A stretch of DNA of 64,000 bases. Source: Clostridia bacterium. GTDB lineage: Bacteria > Bacillota > Clostridia > Christensenellales > Borkfalkiaceae. Below are positions 33,113 to 41,242 of the stretch, piece by piece. Each line of letters opens with the position of its first letter. The stretch's first letter is position 1. The notes beneath the pieces are model-generated. The model made no database searches. It had not been told where the DNA came from and saw nothing but the letters and a program-made list of their open reading frames with translations. The stretch spans positions 1-64,000 of the forward strand of contig JAFVRR010000010.1 in the NCBI GenBank assembly GCA_017504165.1. Reading direction: 5' to 3'. Made by a program: the position numbers and the translations under genes.

Positions 33113-33686
33113 TTTGTTTTCTTAAATTAAATTTATATAGAGAATGAAGTTTTGGCAAATTGTATCTTAAAATAAAAATTGGCAGTAGATTTAAAACTAG
33201 GTTTACTATCGCAATGGGTAGCGTTACGTAAACAAAAGGGTAAAACAAATTAGCAAGCATAACTAAAAACCCAAAAACTATACAGTAAACGTGCACCATT
33301 ATTCCGTAGTTTGCCTCTAAAATAAACCGTTTGACGTATTCGTTGTCGTTAGGGGAGTATAGTTTATTTTTTCTAAACCCTGTAACCGCGCCTAGTTCAA
33401 GCGCTTTATCTTTCCATTTTTTAATGCCTATTTTTTCATAAAAGCGCATTTCTTTTTTACTTGCCGAAAAGTATAATTTATCAATGCTAAAAAACTTTTC
33501 GGGCATAATCCACCTAACGATTGTAGCAAAGATTATATCTATAACAATTTCTATAACGACAAGCAAAACGACTGCTAATGAAAATTCAACTATACTAAAC
33601 TGCTCTTTAATGGGGGAATAAAAGAAAAAGTTTACTACTATTATTAAAATAGTGTTGAAAATAATCGTTCCTAAATATAAAACCAT
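33108..33686 (-). CDS. CrtO-like membrane acyltransferase
   Basis: 192 residues with about four membrane segments. The order RFYEKIGIKKWKDK, then YVKRFILEAN, then the final LRYNLPKLHSL matches glycosyl-4,4'-diaponeurosporenoate acyltransferase (CrtO)-type proteins (usual end: QRYNRPRL). In staphylococci CrtO esterifies a glycosyl-carotenoid, but no carotenoid genes are visible here. With a PlsC acyltransferase and a GT8 upstream, acylation of a glycolipid or surface glycan is more likely. Confidence 0.75.
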   Translation of the reverse strand: MVLYLGTIIFNTILIIVVNFFFYSPIKEQFSIVEFSLAVVLLVVIEIVIDIIFATIVRWIMPEKFFSIDKLYFSASKKEMRFYEKIGIKKWKDKALELGAVTGFRKNKLYSPNDNEYVKRFILEANYGIMVHVYCIVFGFLVMLANLFYPFVYVTLPIAIVNLVLNLLPIFILRYNLPKLHSLYKFNLRKQK

Positions 33687-33687
33687 T

Positions 33688-34518
33688 TTACTCTTCTCCG
33701 TAAACTAAAGGTTTATCGTAAACCTTTTCGTAAAGATTAACAAGTGCTTTGTAGTTCTCTTCTTTAAGATATTCTGCGTTTTGCTTGTCGCTAAGGTCGT
33801 CTTTTGGGTATATAGGAGGCAAAAACCAAATAGTATAGGCTTGGATTTTAAATCCGTCGCCATCTAGTTTATCAGTATCTTCCATTGTGATAAAAGCGGG
33901 AATTACAGGTACTTTTGATTTAGTAGCAAACCTAAACGCACCGCTTTTAAACGGTCTAGGTTTACGGTAATTCCACCACATTGCTTGCTCTGGATATATT
34001 AAAATTTTCTCTCCCCTAGTCAATAGCGTGTCTACCGCCGACAAAAAGTTTTTCATCGTTTGAGTGTTACTACTAAGGGGTAAAACGTTACAATGCTTGA
34101 ATAAAAAACCGAAAAATCCCTTAAAATTGGTGTAGTTTCCCTCTCTTATAACCTTGTATAATTGATGACCTTTAGGAAGGTCTTTTCTTATTGCGCGGTA
34201 AATTGCGTAATTGTCGTAAACGCTAAAGTGATTACAAGTGATAATCGCCCCGCCGTTTACCTTTCTATAATTTTCTAGTCCGTTTATTTCCTTTATTATA
34301 AATTCTCCCGTTCTAATCTTTTTTTCGTAAAAGTAAACGGCTAAACGGTTTGCGATAAAAGTCATTATTTTAGAAGATAATTTTTCCCCTAAATAATCGA
34401 CTTTATCGGGCATTAAAACTATAGTTTCGGGGTCGTCTTCAACGTCTTTATCCCAAAGTTCTTTATTTTCGTATTCTTTTATTTTTTCTAAGACTTTAAG
34501 TCTATATTCAGATTGCAT
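33688..34518 (-). CDS. 1-acyl-glycerol-3-phosphate acyltransferase (PlsC-like)
   Basis: 276 residues. Motif I NHFSVYDNYA (NHx4D form of HX4D), motif III IYPEQAMW and a downstream VPVIPAF segment are the PlsC pattern. There is no clear membrane helix at the N-terminus. It overlaps the GT8 gene by 11 nt, so the two are translated together. Confidence 0.88.
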   Translation of the reverse strand: MQSEYRLKVLEKIKEYENKELWDKDVEDDPETIVLMPDKVDYLGEKLSSKIMTFIANRLAVYFYEKKIRTGEFIIKEINGLENYRKVNGGAIITCNHFSVYDNYAIYRAIRKDLPKGHQLYKVIREGNYTNFKGFFGFLFKHCNVLPLSSNTQTMKNFLSAVDTLLTRGEKILIYPEQAMWWNYRKPRPFKSGAFRFATKSKVPVIPAFITMEDTDKLDGDGFKIQAYTIWFLPPIYPKDDLSDKQNAEYLKEENYKALVNLYEKVYDKPLVYGEE

Positions 34519-35476
34519 TACTTTCCTCTTTCAACTTTAAGTTCTTGTAATTGTTTTCGCTGTTTATATAATTGATTGCCATTTTTTGAAGGTCGGTAAA
34601 GGCTAAAGAATCGCGTTCCTTTTCTCTATCGGTATAACCGTTGCGCATTGCTAAAAGGTCTTCGTAAAAGGGGGTATCTTTAGCGTATTTCCAAAAGTAT
34701 TCTTCGTATCTAACCCCTTTATAAAGCCACGGCTTAAAGTTGAGTTTATAGTGAATAAGTTTTAAGTCGCTATCGTTAAATTCTTTTTCAGGGATTGGCG
34801 TTTTATTCCAACCGATATCAAGGTATTTAACTTTATCTTTACAAACTACGTTCAAATAATCTTGGTCGGGAGCAACTTCAAATTTGTGTTTTAGCATTAA
34901 GTCAATAAACTTTTTCTCTACGTTTTGCTTTTGATATTCTTTAGTGTTAATTACTAGCAAGCCCGAATTAAAATAATTAAGTCTAGGCACGTCTAAAAAC
35001 TCTTCGGAATATCTGCCAAAACAATCGTAAGAAGTCATTGCCTCTTCGTGTACTGCGCCTATGATATTGTCGCCAAGTTCCTCGTTATAAAGTTCGGAAA
35101 TATCCGTAAGCAATACTATATCGCAGTCAACGTAAATAATCTTGTCGAAATTAGGGAATAGTGACGGAATAAAAATACGATAGTAGATTGCCTTAGTATA
35201 ATAATCGCGAAGGTGCATTTTTTCTTGCAAGCCGTCAAGTCTTTTAGTTACGTCAATATACTCAACGTCTACGTCGGAAGAGTATTCTTCCGCAAGTTTT
35301 ATAATTCTTTCTTCGTTACTTTTAGAAAGCCCGGTATTTAAAACGTATACTTTTAAAAAATATTGAGCGCTTAGGTTTTTCAGTATAGAATTTAAAGCAA
35401 CCGCTAAAAACGGAGCGTAATTATCGTCTACTGCAAACACAACAGGAATTTCTTTTTTTTGTAAAATATTAGTCAT
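34508..35476 (-). CDS. Glycosyltransferase family 8
   Basis: 322 residues, SD AAAGGAGATG-type. VFAVDDNYAPFLAVALNSIL at the N-terminus, the metal-binding DxD in IYVDCDIVLL, and the C-terminal LIHYKLNFKPW (GT8 HxxxxxKPW) are diagnostic. GT8 enzymes transfer hexoses from nucleotide sugars. First gene of the three-gene - strand cluster. Confidence 0.92.
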   Translation of the reverse strand: MTNILQKKEIPVVFAVDDNYAPFLAVALNSILKNLSAQYFLKVYVLNTGLSKSNEERIIKLAEEYSSDVDVEYIDVTKRLDGLQEKMHLRDYYTKAIYYRIFIPSLFPNFDKIIYVDCDIVLLTDISELYNEELGDNIIGAVHEEAMTSYDCFGRYSEEFLDVPRLNYFNSGLLVINTKEYQKQNVEKKFIDLMLKHKFEVAPDQDYLNVVCKDKVKYLDIGWNKTPIPEKEFNDSDLKLIHYKLNFKPWLYKGVRYEEYFWKYAKDTPFYEDLLAMRNGYTDREKERDSLAFTDLQKMAINYINSENNYKNLKLKEESNAI

Positions 35477-35725
35477 AGCATCTCCTTTTTTGCACTGTGC
35501 TTAAAAGCACAAATCAAGTATACTACAACTTTTTTAAAATAGTGCTCTAATGTTTTCTTTCTTTAATCTAATGATTTTTTTAGGATAGTAGAATTAGGTA
35601 AAACCCACTCTACTGCTAGTAGAATTGCACGTTTACGGCTTTTATGCGATGAGGTCAAGGTGTAAAAATAGAGTTTTTTGACAATTAAAAGGTACTTTAT
35701 TAATATTTAATAAAAAAACTAAACT

Positions 35726-35757
35726 AAACACGGTTGGAATTCCAACCGTGTTTTTTA
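35726..35757 (+). terminator. Perfect palindrome terminator 20 bp after a promoter
   Basis: 28-bp palindrome plus T-tract. No gene lies between the promoter at 35678 and this terminator. Confidence 0.7.
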
Positions 35758-35782
35758 ACGTCCTAATAATTTACTTTAATAC

Positions 35783-35811
35783 TTGTAATTTTATAGTTTA
35801 TATGTTAAACT
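35783..35811 (+). promoter_or_regulatory. Promoter of the DUF1538/P-II operon
   Basis: TTGTAA (35783-35788), 17 bp, TAAACT (35806-35811). The inverted repeat AGTTTA-TATGT-TAAACT covers the -10, and TTAACTA-TAT-TAGTTAA follows at 35826-35842; both are candidate operators. Confidence 0.6.
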
Positions 35812-35870
35812 AACTTAAGTAGGTTTTAACTATATTAGTTAAAATAATATAATAAGTAAAGGGGGTTAAT

Positions 35871-37454
35871 ATGAGATTACTAAAAACTATTAAAGAAACG
35901 TTCTATTCTTCTATTCCCCTTGCCGTTATTATTATAACTTGCTTATGCTTTTTCCCAATACAAGGTATTGATAATTATATAAAAATTATAATAGGATACG
36001 CATCGGTTGTTATCGGTCAATCTTTATTTTTAGTAGGTTTAGAGAGTAGTATTTTACCTATCGGGCATATGGTAGGCAGTTCTTTTTCTAAATACAACAA
36101 AGTATTTTTCGTTTTATCGTTTGGGTTCGTGTTTGGTTTACTTGCAACGGTTGCAGAGCCTGCCATTTCCGTTTTAGCCCGTCAAATTAACGGAATACTT
36201 CCAATAATAAACTCAACGGTATTTATTTGGATAACGGGTTTCGGCATAGGCGTCGGCGTTGCTATAGCGCTATATAGAATGCTTAAAAATATAAGCATAA
36301 AAATAATATTTGCAGTGCTTTACGCGCTCGTATTTATTTTAGTAATTTTCTCGCCTGAAGAGTTTATTTCTATCGCGTTTGACGGTAGCGGTGCTACGAC
36401 TGGCGACGTTTCCGTACCATTTATTTTAGCGCTAGGCATAGGTATTTCGGCAACCTTTTCTAAAAATAAAACGAACGAAGATTCGTTTGGCATAATAGGT
36501 ATTTCATCCGTCGGTCCGATTATAACCGTGCTACTTTACGGCGTTATTTTAAAGGCGGTAAACGGCGGGGTACTTCCAAACGAAAACGAATACGTTATGA
36601 AAACGGGTGGCGCGCTTGGCGAAATAATCACGGGCAATTTACTTGACGTTGCCTTGGCAGTATTGCCAATAGTTTTAATTTCCGTTCCATTTTTAATATT
36701 TATATTAAAACTTCCTAAAAAAGAGTTTATTAAACTTATCGTCGGCGTTATTCCCGTTTACGTAGGTCTTTTAATTTTCTTATCGGGTATCGACTACGGT
36801 TTTGAATACGTTAGCCAATATATAGGCAAAGTCTTTTTTGACAGTTCTAGGCCGGAAAACTTTAAATACCTACTTTTAATAGTCGGATTTATTTTGGGCG
36901 CTGCAATCACAGTTTCAGAGCCTGCGGTTACCGTTTTAGGCGACCAAATTGAAGAAATTACTAACGGCCATATTAAAAAGAACACAATAAGATTAACGCT
37001 TGCAATAGGTATCGGCGTAGCGTCGCTCCTTGCAATTTTAAAGATTTTAACCGAAATTAATATTTTATGGTTTTTAGTTCCTTTATACGTTATATCGGTA
37101 GCGCTTATGCCGTTTACTCCTAAACTTTTCGTTGGGCTTGCTTACGATTCGGGCGGTGTTACTGGTGGCGCGTTAACTTCGGCGTTTTTAACCCCGTTAA
37201 CGCTCAGTATTGCAAGCCAAGTTGCAGTATCTTCGGGCGGAACAATGTCCGTACTCACTAACGGTTTCGGCATTATATCCTTTATTTCGGTCATGCCGAT
37301 AATAGCCGTTCAAATACTTGGTATTGTATACGACGTTTGCTCTAAAAAGGCGTCTAAAATGGAAGAAACTTTTGAAGAATTACAGTATTACGTTAGTAGT
37401 GGCAACGTAAAATCCACTAAAACGAGAAGGAGGAAATATGGAAAAAAACAATAA
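35871..37454 (+). CDS. DUF1538 family membrane protein (two tandem DUF1538 repeats)
   Basis: 527 residues with about 12-14 hydrophobic segments. The protein is an internal duplication: TVAEPAISVLARQI in the first half matches TVSEPAVTVLGDQI in the second, and the AFDGSGATTGDVSVPF segment matches AYDSGGVTGGALTSAF. Glycine/Asp-rich re-entrant-loop-like sequences suggest a transporter. DUF1538 proteins are described as putative permeases of unknown substrate. It overlaps the first P-II-like gene by 17 nt, so the operon is tightly coupled. Confidence 0.88.
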   Translation: MRLLKTIKETFYSSIPLAVIIITCLCFFPIQGIDNYIKIIIGYASVVIGQSLFLVGLESSILPIGHMVGSSFSKYNKVFFVLSFGFVFGLLATVAEPAISVLARQINGILPIINSTVFIWITGFGIGVGVAIALYRMLKNISIKIIFAVLYALVFILVIFSPEEFISIAFDGSGATTGDVSVPFILALGIGISATFSKNKTNEDSFGIIGISSVGPIITVLLYGVILKAVNGGVLPNENEYVMKTGGALGEIITGNLLDVALAVLPIVLISVPFLIFILKLPKKEFIKLIVGVIPVYVGLLIFLSGIDYGFEYVSQYIGKVFFDSSRPENFKYLLLIVGFILGAAITVSEPAVTVLGDQIEEITNGHIKKNTIRLTLAIGIGVASLLAILKILTEINILWFLVPLYVISVALMPFTPKLFVGLAYDSGGVTGGALTSAFLTPLTLSIASQVAVSSGGTMSVLTNGFGIISFISVMPIIAVQILGIVYDVCSKKASKMEETFEELQYYVSSGNVKSTKTRRRKYGKKQ

Positions 37455-37752
37455 TAGACTATTATATTTTGTTCTTATATGCAATCCTAAACACAAAACT
37501 AAAATGCTCACTTTACTTCAAGACAACGGCGCGAGGTCTATTAGTACTATAAGTGCGAAAGGTTCTGCACCGCAAAGCGCAATACTTCAGGCGTTTGGGC
37601 TAGAGGCGTCGAACAAAAAGTATATTCTAACTACTTTACTTCCATATGAAGTTGCAACAAACCTTATAGAAGTTTTAAAAAATGAATACGATTTTAATAA
37701 ACCTAACACGGGTATAGCATTTACTATTCCCGTTGAAGGATTATTATTTTAA
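37438..37752 (+). CDS. P-II-like signalling protein 1
   Basis: 104 residues, AGGAGG 4 nt before ATG. Ferredoxin-like fold pattern beginning LLYFVLICNPKHKTKMLTLL, with GxxxAIL and TIPVEG near the end (P-II C-terminal motif). The T-loop segment (about 35-55) is shortened and lacks the usual uridylylated Tyr51, so any signalling would be by ligand binding rather than by GlnD. It is encoded inside the end of the DUF1538 gene. Confidence 0.8.
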   Translation: MEKNNNRLLYFVLICNPKHKTKMLTLLQDNGARSISTISAKGSAPQSAILQAFGLEASNKKYILTTLLPYEVATNLIEVLKNEYDFNKPNTGIAFTIPVEGLLF

Positions 37753-37761
37753 GGAGAAGTT

Positions 37762-38064
37762 ATGAAAGATTTAAAAGCGCTTTATATTATAGTTAATGCA
37801 GGGTTTAGTTCTCAAATAGTAGATATCGCCCGTGAATGTGGTGCGACGGGTGCTACGATTTTAAATGCTAGGGGCTCGGTTCAAAAACCGCAAACGATTT
37901 TAGGTATAACGATTGATGCCGAAAAGGAAATAGTTTTATCAATAGTAACTGAAGAAGTTGCGGGAAAAATTATGCAAGCGGTTAAAGAAAAAGCGGGCGT
38001 TGGTACTTCCGCACACGGCTTGTGTTTCTATTTGCCCGTTGAGGGAACTACACTAAATATTTAA
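37762..38064 (+). CDS. P-II-like signalling protein 2
   Basis: 100 residues, paralogue of the preceding protein. LKALYIIVNAGFSSQIVDIA is the first beta-alpha unit, GATGATILNARGS precedes a short T-loop, and CFYLPVEGTT is the end motif. It lies 9 nt after the first copy. Two non-identical copies could form heterotrimers that gate the DUF1538 protein. The stop codon lies inside a 126-bp intergenic element. Confidence 0.85.
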   Translation: MKDLKALYIIVNAGFSSQIVDIARECGATGATILNARGSVQKPQTILGITIDAEKEIVLSIVTEEVAGKIMQAVKEKAGVGTSAHGLCFYLPVEGTTLNI

Positions 38065-38185
38065 AAGGGTATAAGCGTCGAATTTCCATGTTAACTGCTA
38101 CGCATTTCGACTCCAACAACCAACAAGGTTAGTTTCAGCCAAAATGCTTGCGAGCCTCGAAATTCTTGCTTCTACACTTTTAAAT
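38060..38185. repeat. TIR-bounded element, copy 2 (left of AlkD-like gene)
   Basis: 126 bp starting TTTAAAAGGGTATAAGCG and ending CTACACTTTTAAAT. Outer ends are inverted (TTTAAAAG/CTTTTAAA). It is identical to 38877-39002 except for two bases near the centre. Confidence 0.9.
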
Positions 38186-38220
38186 ACGTACTTTATTTAA
38201 GTTTAATATACGGAAACAAA

Positions 38221-38949
38221 ATGAACGAAATTATAAATAAATTATTTTCTTTTCAAGATTTAGGGTATAAAGATTTTCACTCTAAACTTATGCCAACTGT
38301 CGATAAAGAAAGAGTTATCGGTGTAAGAGTGCCCGTTCTTAGAAAATACGCTAAAGAATTATTTAAAAGTGGTAATTACGCTAATTTTTTAAAAGATTTA
38401 CCGCACTATTATTATGAAGAAAACAATCTTCACGCATTTATAATAGAACAAATTAAAGATTATAATTTATGCATATTAGAAGTTGAAAGGTTTTTGCCGT
38501 ATATAGACAACTGGGCAACTTGCGATATGCTAACGCCTAAATGTTTTAATAAAAACAAATTAGACCTTTATAATAAAATAAAAAATTGGATTAACTCTAA
38601 CAACGCATACACCGTTAGATACGCGGTAAAAACGCTAATGGCTTTTTATTTAGATAGCGATTTTAGTTTAGAACACTTAGATTTAATACAAAGTATTAAA
38701 AGTGATAAGTACTACGTTAAAATGGCTATTGCTTGGTATATGGCAACGGCGCTTACTAAACAATACGATAGCGCTATAAAAGTTATCAAAAGCAATAGTT
38801 TAGATGATTGGACGCATAACAAAAGTATTCAAAAAGCGGTAGAGAGTTATAGAATTGATAACGAAACTAAAAAGTATTTAAAAGGGTATAAGCGTCGAAT
38901 TTCCATGTTAACTGCTACGCATTTTGACTTCAACAACCAACAAGGTTAG
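38221..38949 (+). CDS. DNA alkylation repair protein (AlkD-like HEAT-repeat)
   Basis: 242 residues. RVIGVRVPVLRKYAKEL, FLPYIDNWATCDMLTPK and WYMATALTKQY are the AlkC/AlkD-type HEAT-repeat features, with Asp/Trp residues expected in the base-lesion pocket (NWATCDM). AlkD enzymes excise N3/N7-alkylated bases. The natural end is near YRIDNETKKYL; the last ~23 codons and the stop come from the repeat element at 38877-39002, so the C-terminus is element-derived. Confidence 0.88.
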   Translation: MNEIINKLFSFQDLGYKDFHSKLMPTVDKERVIGVRVPVLRKYAKELFKSGNYANFLKDLPHYYYEENNLHAFIIEQIKDYNLCILEVERFLPYIDNWATCDMLTPKCFNKNKLDLYNKIKNWINSNNAYTVRYAVKTLMAFYLDSDFSLEHLDLIQSIKSDKYYVKMAIAWYMATALTKQYDSAIKVIKSNSLDDWTHNKSIQKAVESYRIDNETKKYLKGYKRRISMLTATHFDFNNQQG

Positions 38950-39002
38950 TTTCAGCCAAAATGCTTGCGAGCCTCGAAATTCTTGCTTCTACACTTTTAA
39001 AT
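38877..39002. repeat. TIR-bounded element, copy 3 (overlaps the end of the AlkD-like gene)
   Basis: Same 126-bp unit as 38060-38185, same orientation. Its first 73 bases are read as codons of the AlkD-like gene and supply its stop (38947-38949). Confidence 0.9.
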
Positions 39003-39030
39003 TGACGTTTTAATAAAAACAAGAAAACAA

Positions 39031-39060
39031 AAAAGTAGGTTTTTGTAAACCTACTTTTTA
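39031..39060 (-). terminator. Terminator of the AraC-type gene
   Basis: A 12-bp stem AAAAGTAGGTTT/AAACCTACTTTT with TTGT loop; usable on both strands. Confidence 0.8.
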
Positions 39061-39130
39061 TCTTTATATACAAAATTGAACTTATTGTGTTTAATATTAA
39101 CTGTTTAAAAGTTTAAAAATGTTGTACAAT

Positions 39131-39991
39131 TTATTTATTATCACGGCTTTTGGGCGGGTAGCCGTATTTCGTTTTAAACGCTTTAGTAAAGGCGTTAGGG
39201 GTAGAGTAGTTAAGTTTTTCAGAAATTTCGTAAATTTTAAGTTTTTTTTCATCAACTAGAGATTTTGCTACTTCTAACTTTCTATTCAAAAAGTATTCGC
39301 GGAGCGAAATTTTAGTAACGGATTTAAAAACGCTTGATAAATAACTGTAATTGTACTTAAAAACGTCGCTTATAACTGATAGCGATTCAATATCAAAAAT
39401 GTTGATATCTATATAATTCATAATTTTAGTGCAGAGTATTTCTTTACTTGTTATACTGTCGTTTTCGCTAAACCTTTCTTTACTTTTAAAGTTTCTTATA
39501 ACGTATACGATAATAGTGTTAAGTAAGTTTGCAATAACTTCGCCGTCGTGCTCGTTATTAGAAGTGTATTCCGCTAAAATTAAAGAAGTTAACCTCGATA
39601 TTCTATTGTCGTTAATGATCCTTTCGTTAGCGCCGTGAAAGTTAGATATAATATACTCTAAATCGTTATAAAACTCTTCGTTTTCTATAAAAAAGGCGAT
39701 ATGGTCGTACTTTAACGGATTGTTTGTCGACGAGATTATTTCGTGTTTATCAAGTGGAAGGGATAGGTAAATATCTCCGCTTTTAACTTTTACCGAAACG
39801 TTGTTAGTCTTTATAATCCCTTCGCCGTCGGTAACGATTGTAAGTTCAAAAAAGTCGGAATGAAGGTGGGGGTTTATAACTCTACCGCTATTGCAAAAAT
39901 ATCTTCCCACTTGCAAAACTTTAACCTTTCTATAAGACTTAGGGCTTGTTAAATAGGTGTCTATTTTAAATTCGTTAAATGCTGTACTCAT
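39131..39991 (-). CDS. AraC-family transcriptional regulator
   Basis: 286 residues. Cupin-type sensor domain (about 25-110; HLHSDFFELTIVTDGEG is the typical H-x-H-x-x-x-E-L start) and C-terminal double HTH (about 190-286: SVISDVFKYNYSYLSSVFK, then IYEISEKLNYSTPNAFTKAFK and YPPKSR). Divergent from the Gfo/Idh operon at 40160 across 168 bp, and probably its activator. Confidence 0.9.
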   Translation of the reverse strand: MSTAFNEFKIDTYLTSPKSYRKVKVLQVGRYFCNSGRVINPHLHSDFFELTIVTDGEGIIKTNNVSVKVKSGDIYLSLPLDKHEIISSTNNPLKYDHIAFFIENEEFYNDLEYIISNFHGANERIINDNRISRLTSLILAEYTSNNEHDGEVIANLLNTIIVYVIRNFKSKERFSENDSITSKEILCTKIMNYIDINIFDIESLSVISDVFKYNYSYLSSVFKSVTKISLREYFLNRKLEVAKSLVDEKKLKIYEISEKLNYSTPNAFTKAFKTKYGYPPKSRDNK

Positions 39992-40100
39992 AGTTAAATT
40001 TTATATCTAAATAGTGGCCTTGTCAATAAAAATATTATTATTTTTGGCAAAAATTAACTAAAATCTAAAAAAATGATAGATTTTTCACAAAATTAGTTTA

Positions 40101-40129
40101 TTGTAAAGGGGAATAAAAAGTTATACAAT
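40101..40129 (+). promoter_or_regulatory. Promoter of the Gfo/Idh operon
   Basis: TTGTAA (40101-40106), 17 bp, TACAAT (40124-40129). Confidence 0.65.
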
Positions 40130-40159
40130 AATAGTACCAAAATAAAAGGGGTATTATAT

Positions 40160-41242
40160 ATGAAAGTTATAGCAGTTATCGGATGTGGTAGAATATCCAC
40201 AAAACATTTCCCAGCACTTCAAGTAAACGAAAACGTTAGAATTAAATACGCTTGCGATATTATAATTGAAAAGGCGGAAAAGGCAAAAGAAAAATATAGT
40301 AAAATTGAAAACGTTATTAGCGACTATAATATTGCTCTTAACGATAGTGAAGTAGACGCGGTTTACGTGTTAACGCCAAACTTTAAGCACTACACTATTA
40401 CAATGGCGGCTTTAAAGGCGGGTAAGCACGTATTTTGTGAAAAGCCAATCACGGTTAATTACGAACTTTCTTTGGAAATGGCAAAAGAGGCCGAAAAGCA
40501 AAACAAAATGTTATGTATCGGCGTAGTTAATAGGTTTAACAAGGCCATTGAAACGTTAAGGGATATGGTAAAAGATGGTAAATTTGGCAATATTTATCAC
40601 GTTTACTGTTCGTTTAGGTCTTGTAGATGTATTCCGGGCTTAGGTGGCGCGTTTACTAATAAAGCGGAATCGGGCGGTGGCGTTTTAATTGACTGGGGCG
40701 TTCACTTCTTCGATTTAGTTTATTACGTTTTAGGCGGTTTCAAAATTAAAAATATTACTTCTAACGCCTACTCTGAAATGGCTAAAGATATGAAGTCTTA
40801 CGTTTACAAAAAAGGTACTATGTGGGCGGAAGATACGTCTGATATAGAAAACGGCGTCAACGACGTTGACGATTTTATTTCCGGCTATATTAGAACGGAT
40901 AAAGGTAGCATTTCATTTAACGGCGCGTGGGCGCAAAATATTGAAGATAACGAAATGTTTATCGACTTTTTAGGTGATAAGGGTGGCGCAAGGCTTTCTT
41001 ACGGTGGAAACTTTACCTTCTTTGACGGTGCGACTATTACTTCTAGCGCCTCTGACATTTCTTTCGAGCCGGTTACTGAATTTAAAATTCCAGATATGTT
41101 CTTACAAGAAAACAACGGTTTTATCGACTCTATTACAACGGGCGAAAAGGCTAGAAATCACATCGAATACGTTTTAGAAAGCGCAAAACTTTTAGACGGA
41201 TTATATAAATCTAGCGAACTTGATAAGGAGATATCGTTCTAA
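40160..41242 (+). CDS. Gfo/Idh/MocA family oxidoreductase
   Basis: 360 residues. Rossmann domain with VIGCGRIS near the N-terminus and catalytic Lys in CEKPITVNYE; the C-terminal domain has GGGVLIDWGVHFFDL with the catalytic Asp/His pair. The family oxidises or reduces sugars, inositols and their derivatives with NAD(P). First gene of a tight four-gene operon under the divergent AraC regulator. Substrate unknown. Confidence 0.9.
   Translation: MKVIAVIGCGRISTKHFPALQVNENVRIKYACDIIIEKAEKAKEKYSKIENVISDYNIALNDSEVDAVYVLTPNFKHYTITMAALKAGKHVFCEKPITVNYELSLEMAKEAEKQNKMLCIGVVNRFNKAIETLRDMVKDGKFGNIYHVYCSFRSCRCIPGLGGAFTNKAESGGGVLIDWGVHFFDLVYYVLGGFKIKNITSNAYSEMAKDMKSYVYKKGTMWAEDTSDIENGVNDVDDFISGYIRTDKGSISFNGAWAQNIEDNEMFIDFLGDKGGARLSYGGNFTFFDGATITSSASDISFEPVTEFKIPDMFLQENNGFIDSITTGEKARNHIEYVLESAKLLDGLYKSSELDKEISF

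Larger units (their letters stand above)
35477..35870. other. Divergent intergenic region with several regulatory palindromes
   Basis: 394 bases with no ORF. Elements: inverted repeat TGTGCTT/AAGCACA (35496-35511) in the GT8 5' region; promoter TTGACA (35678-35683)-17 bp-TAATAT (35701-35706) facing right; a 28-bp perfect palindrome AAACACGGTTGGAA/TTCCAACCGTGTTT (35726-35753) followed by T6 that would stop that transcript after ~40 nt; a second promoter (35783-35811); and inverted repeats at 35795-35811 and 35826-35842. Confidence 0.6.
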
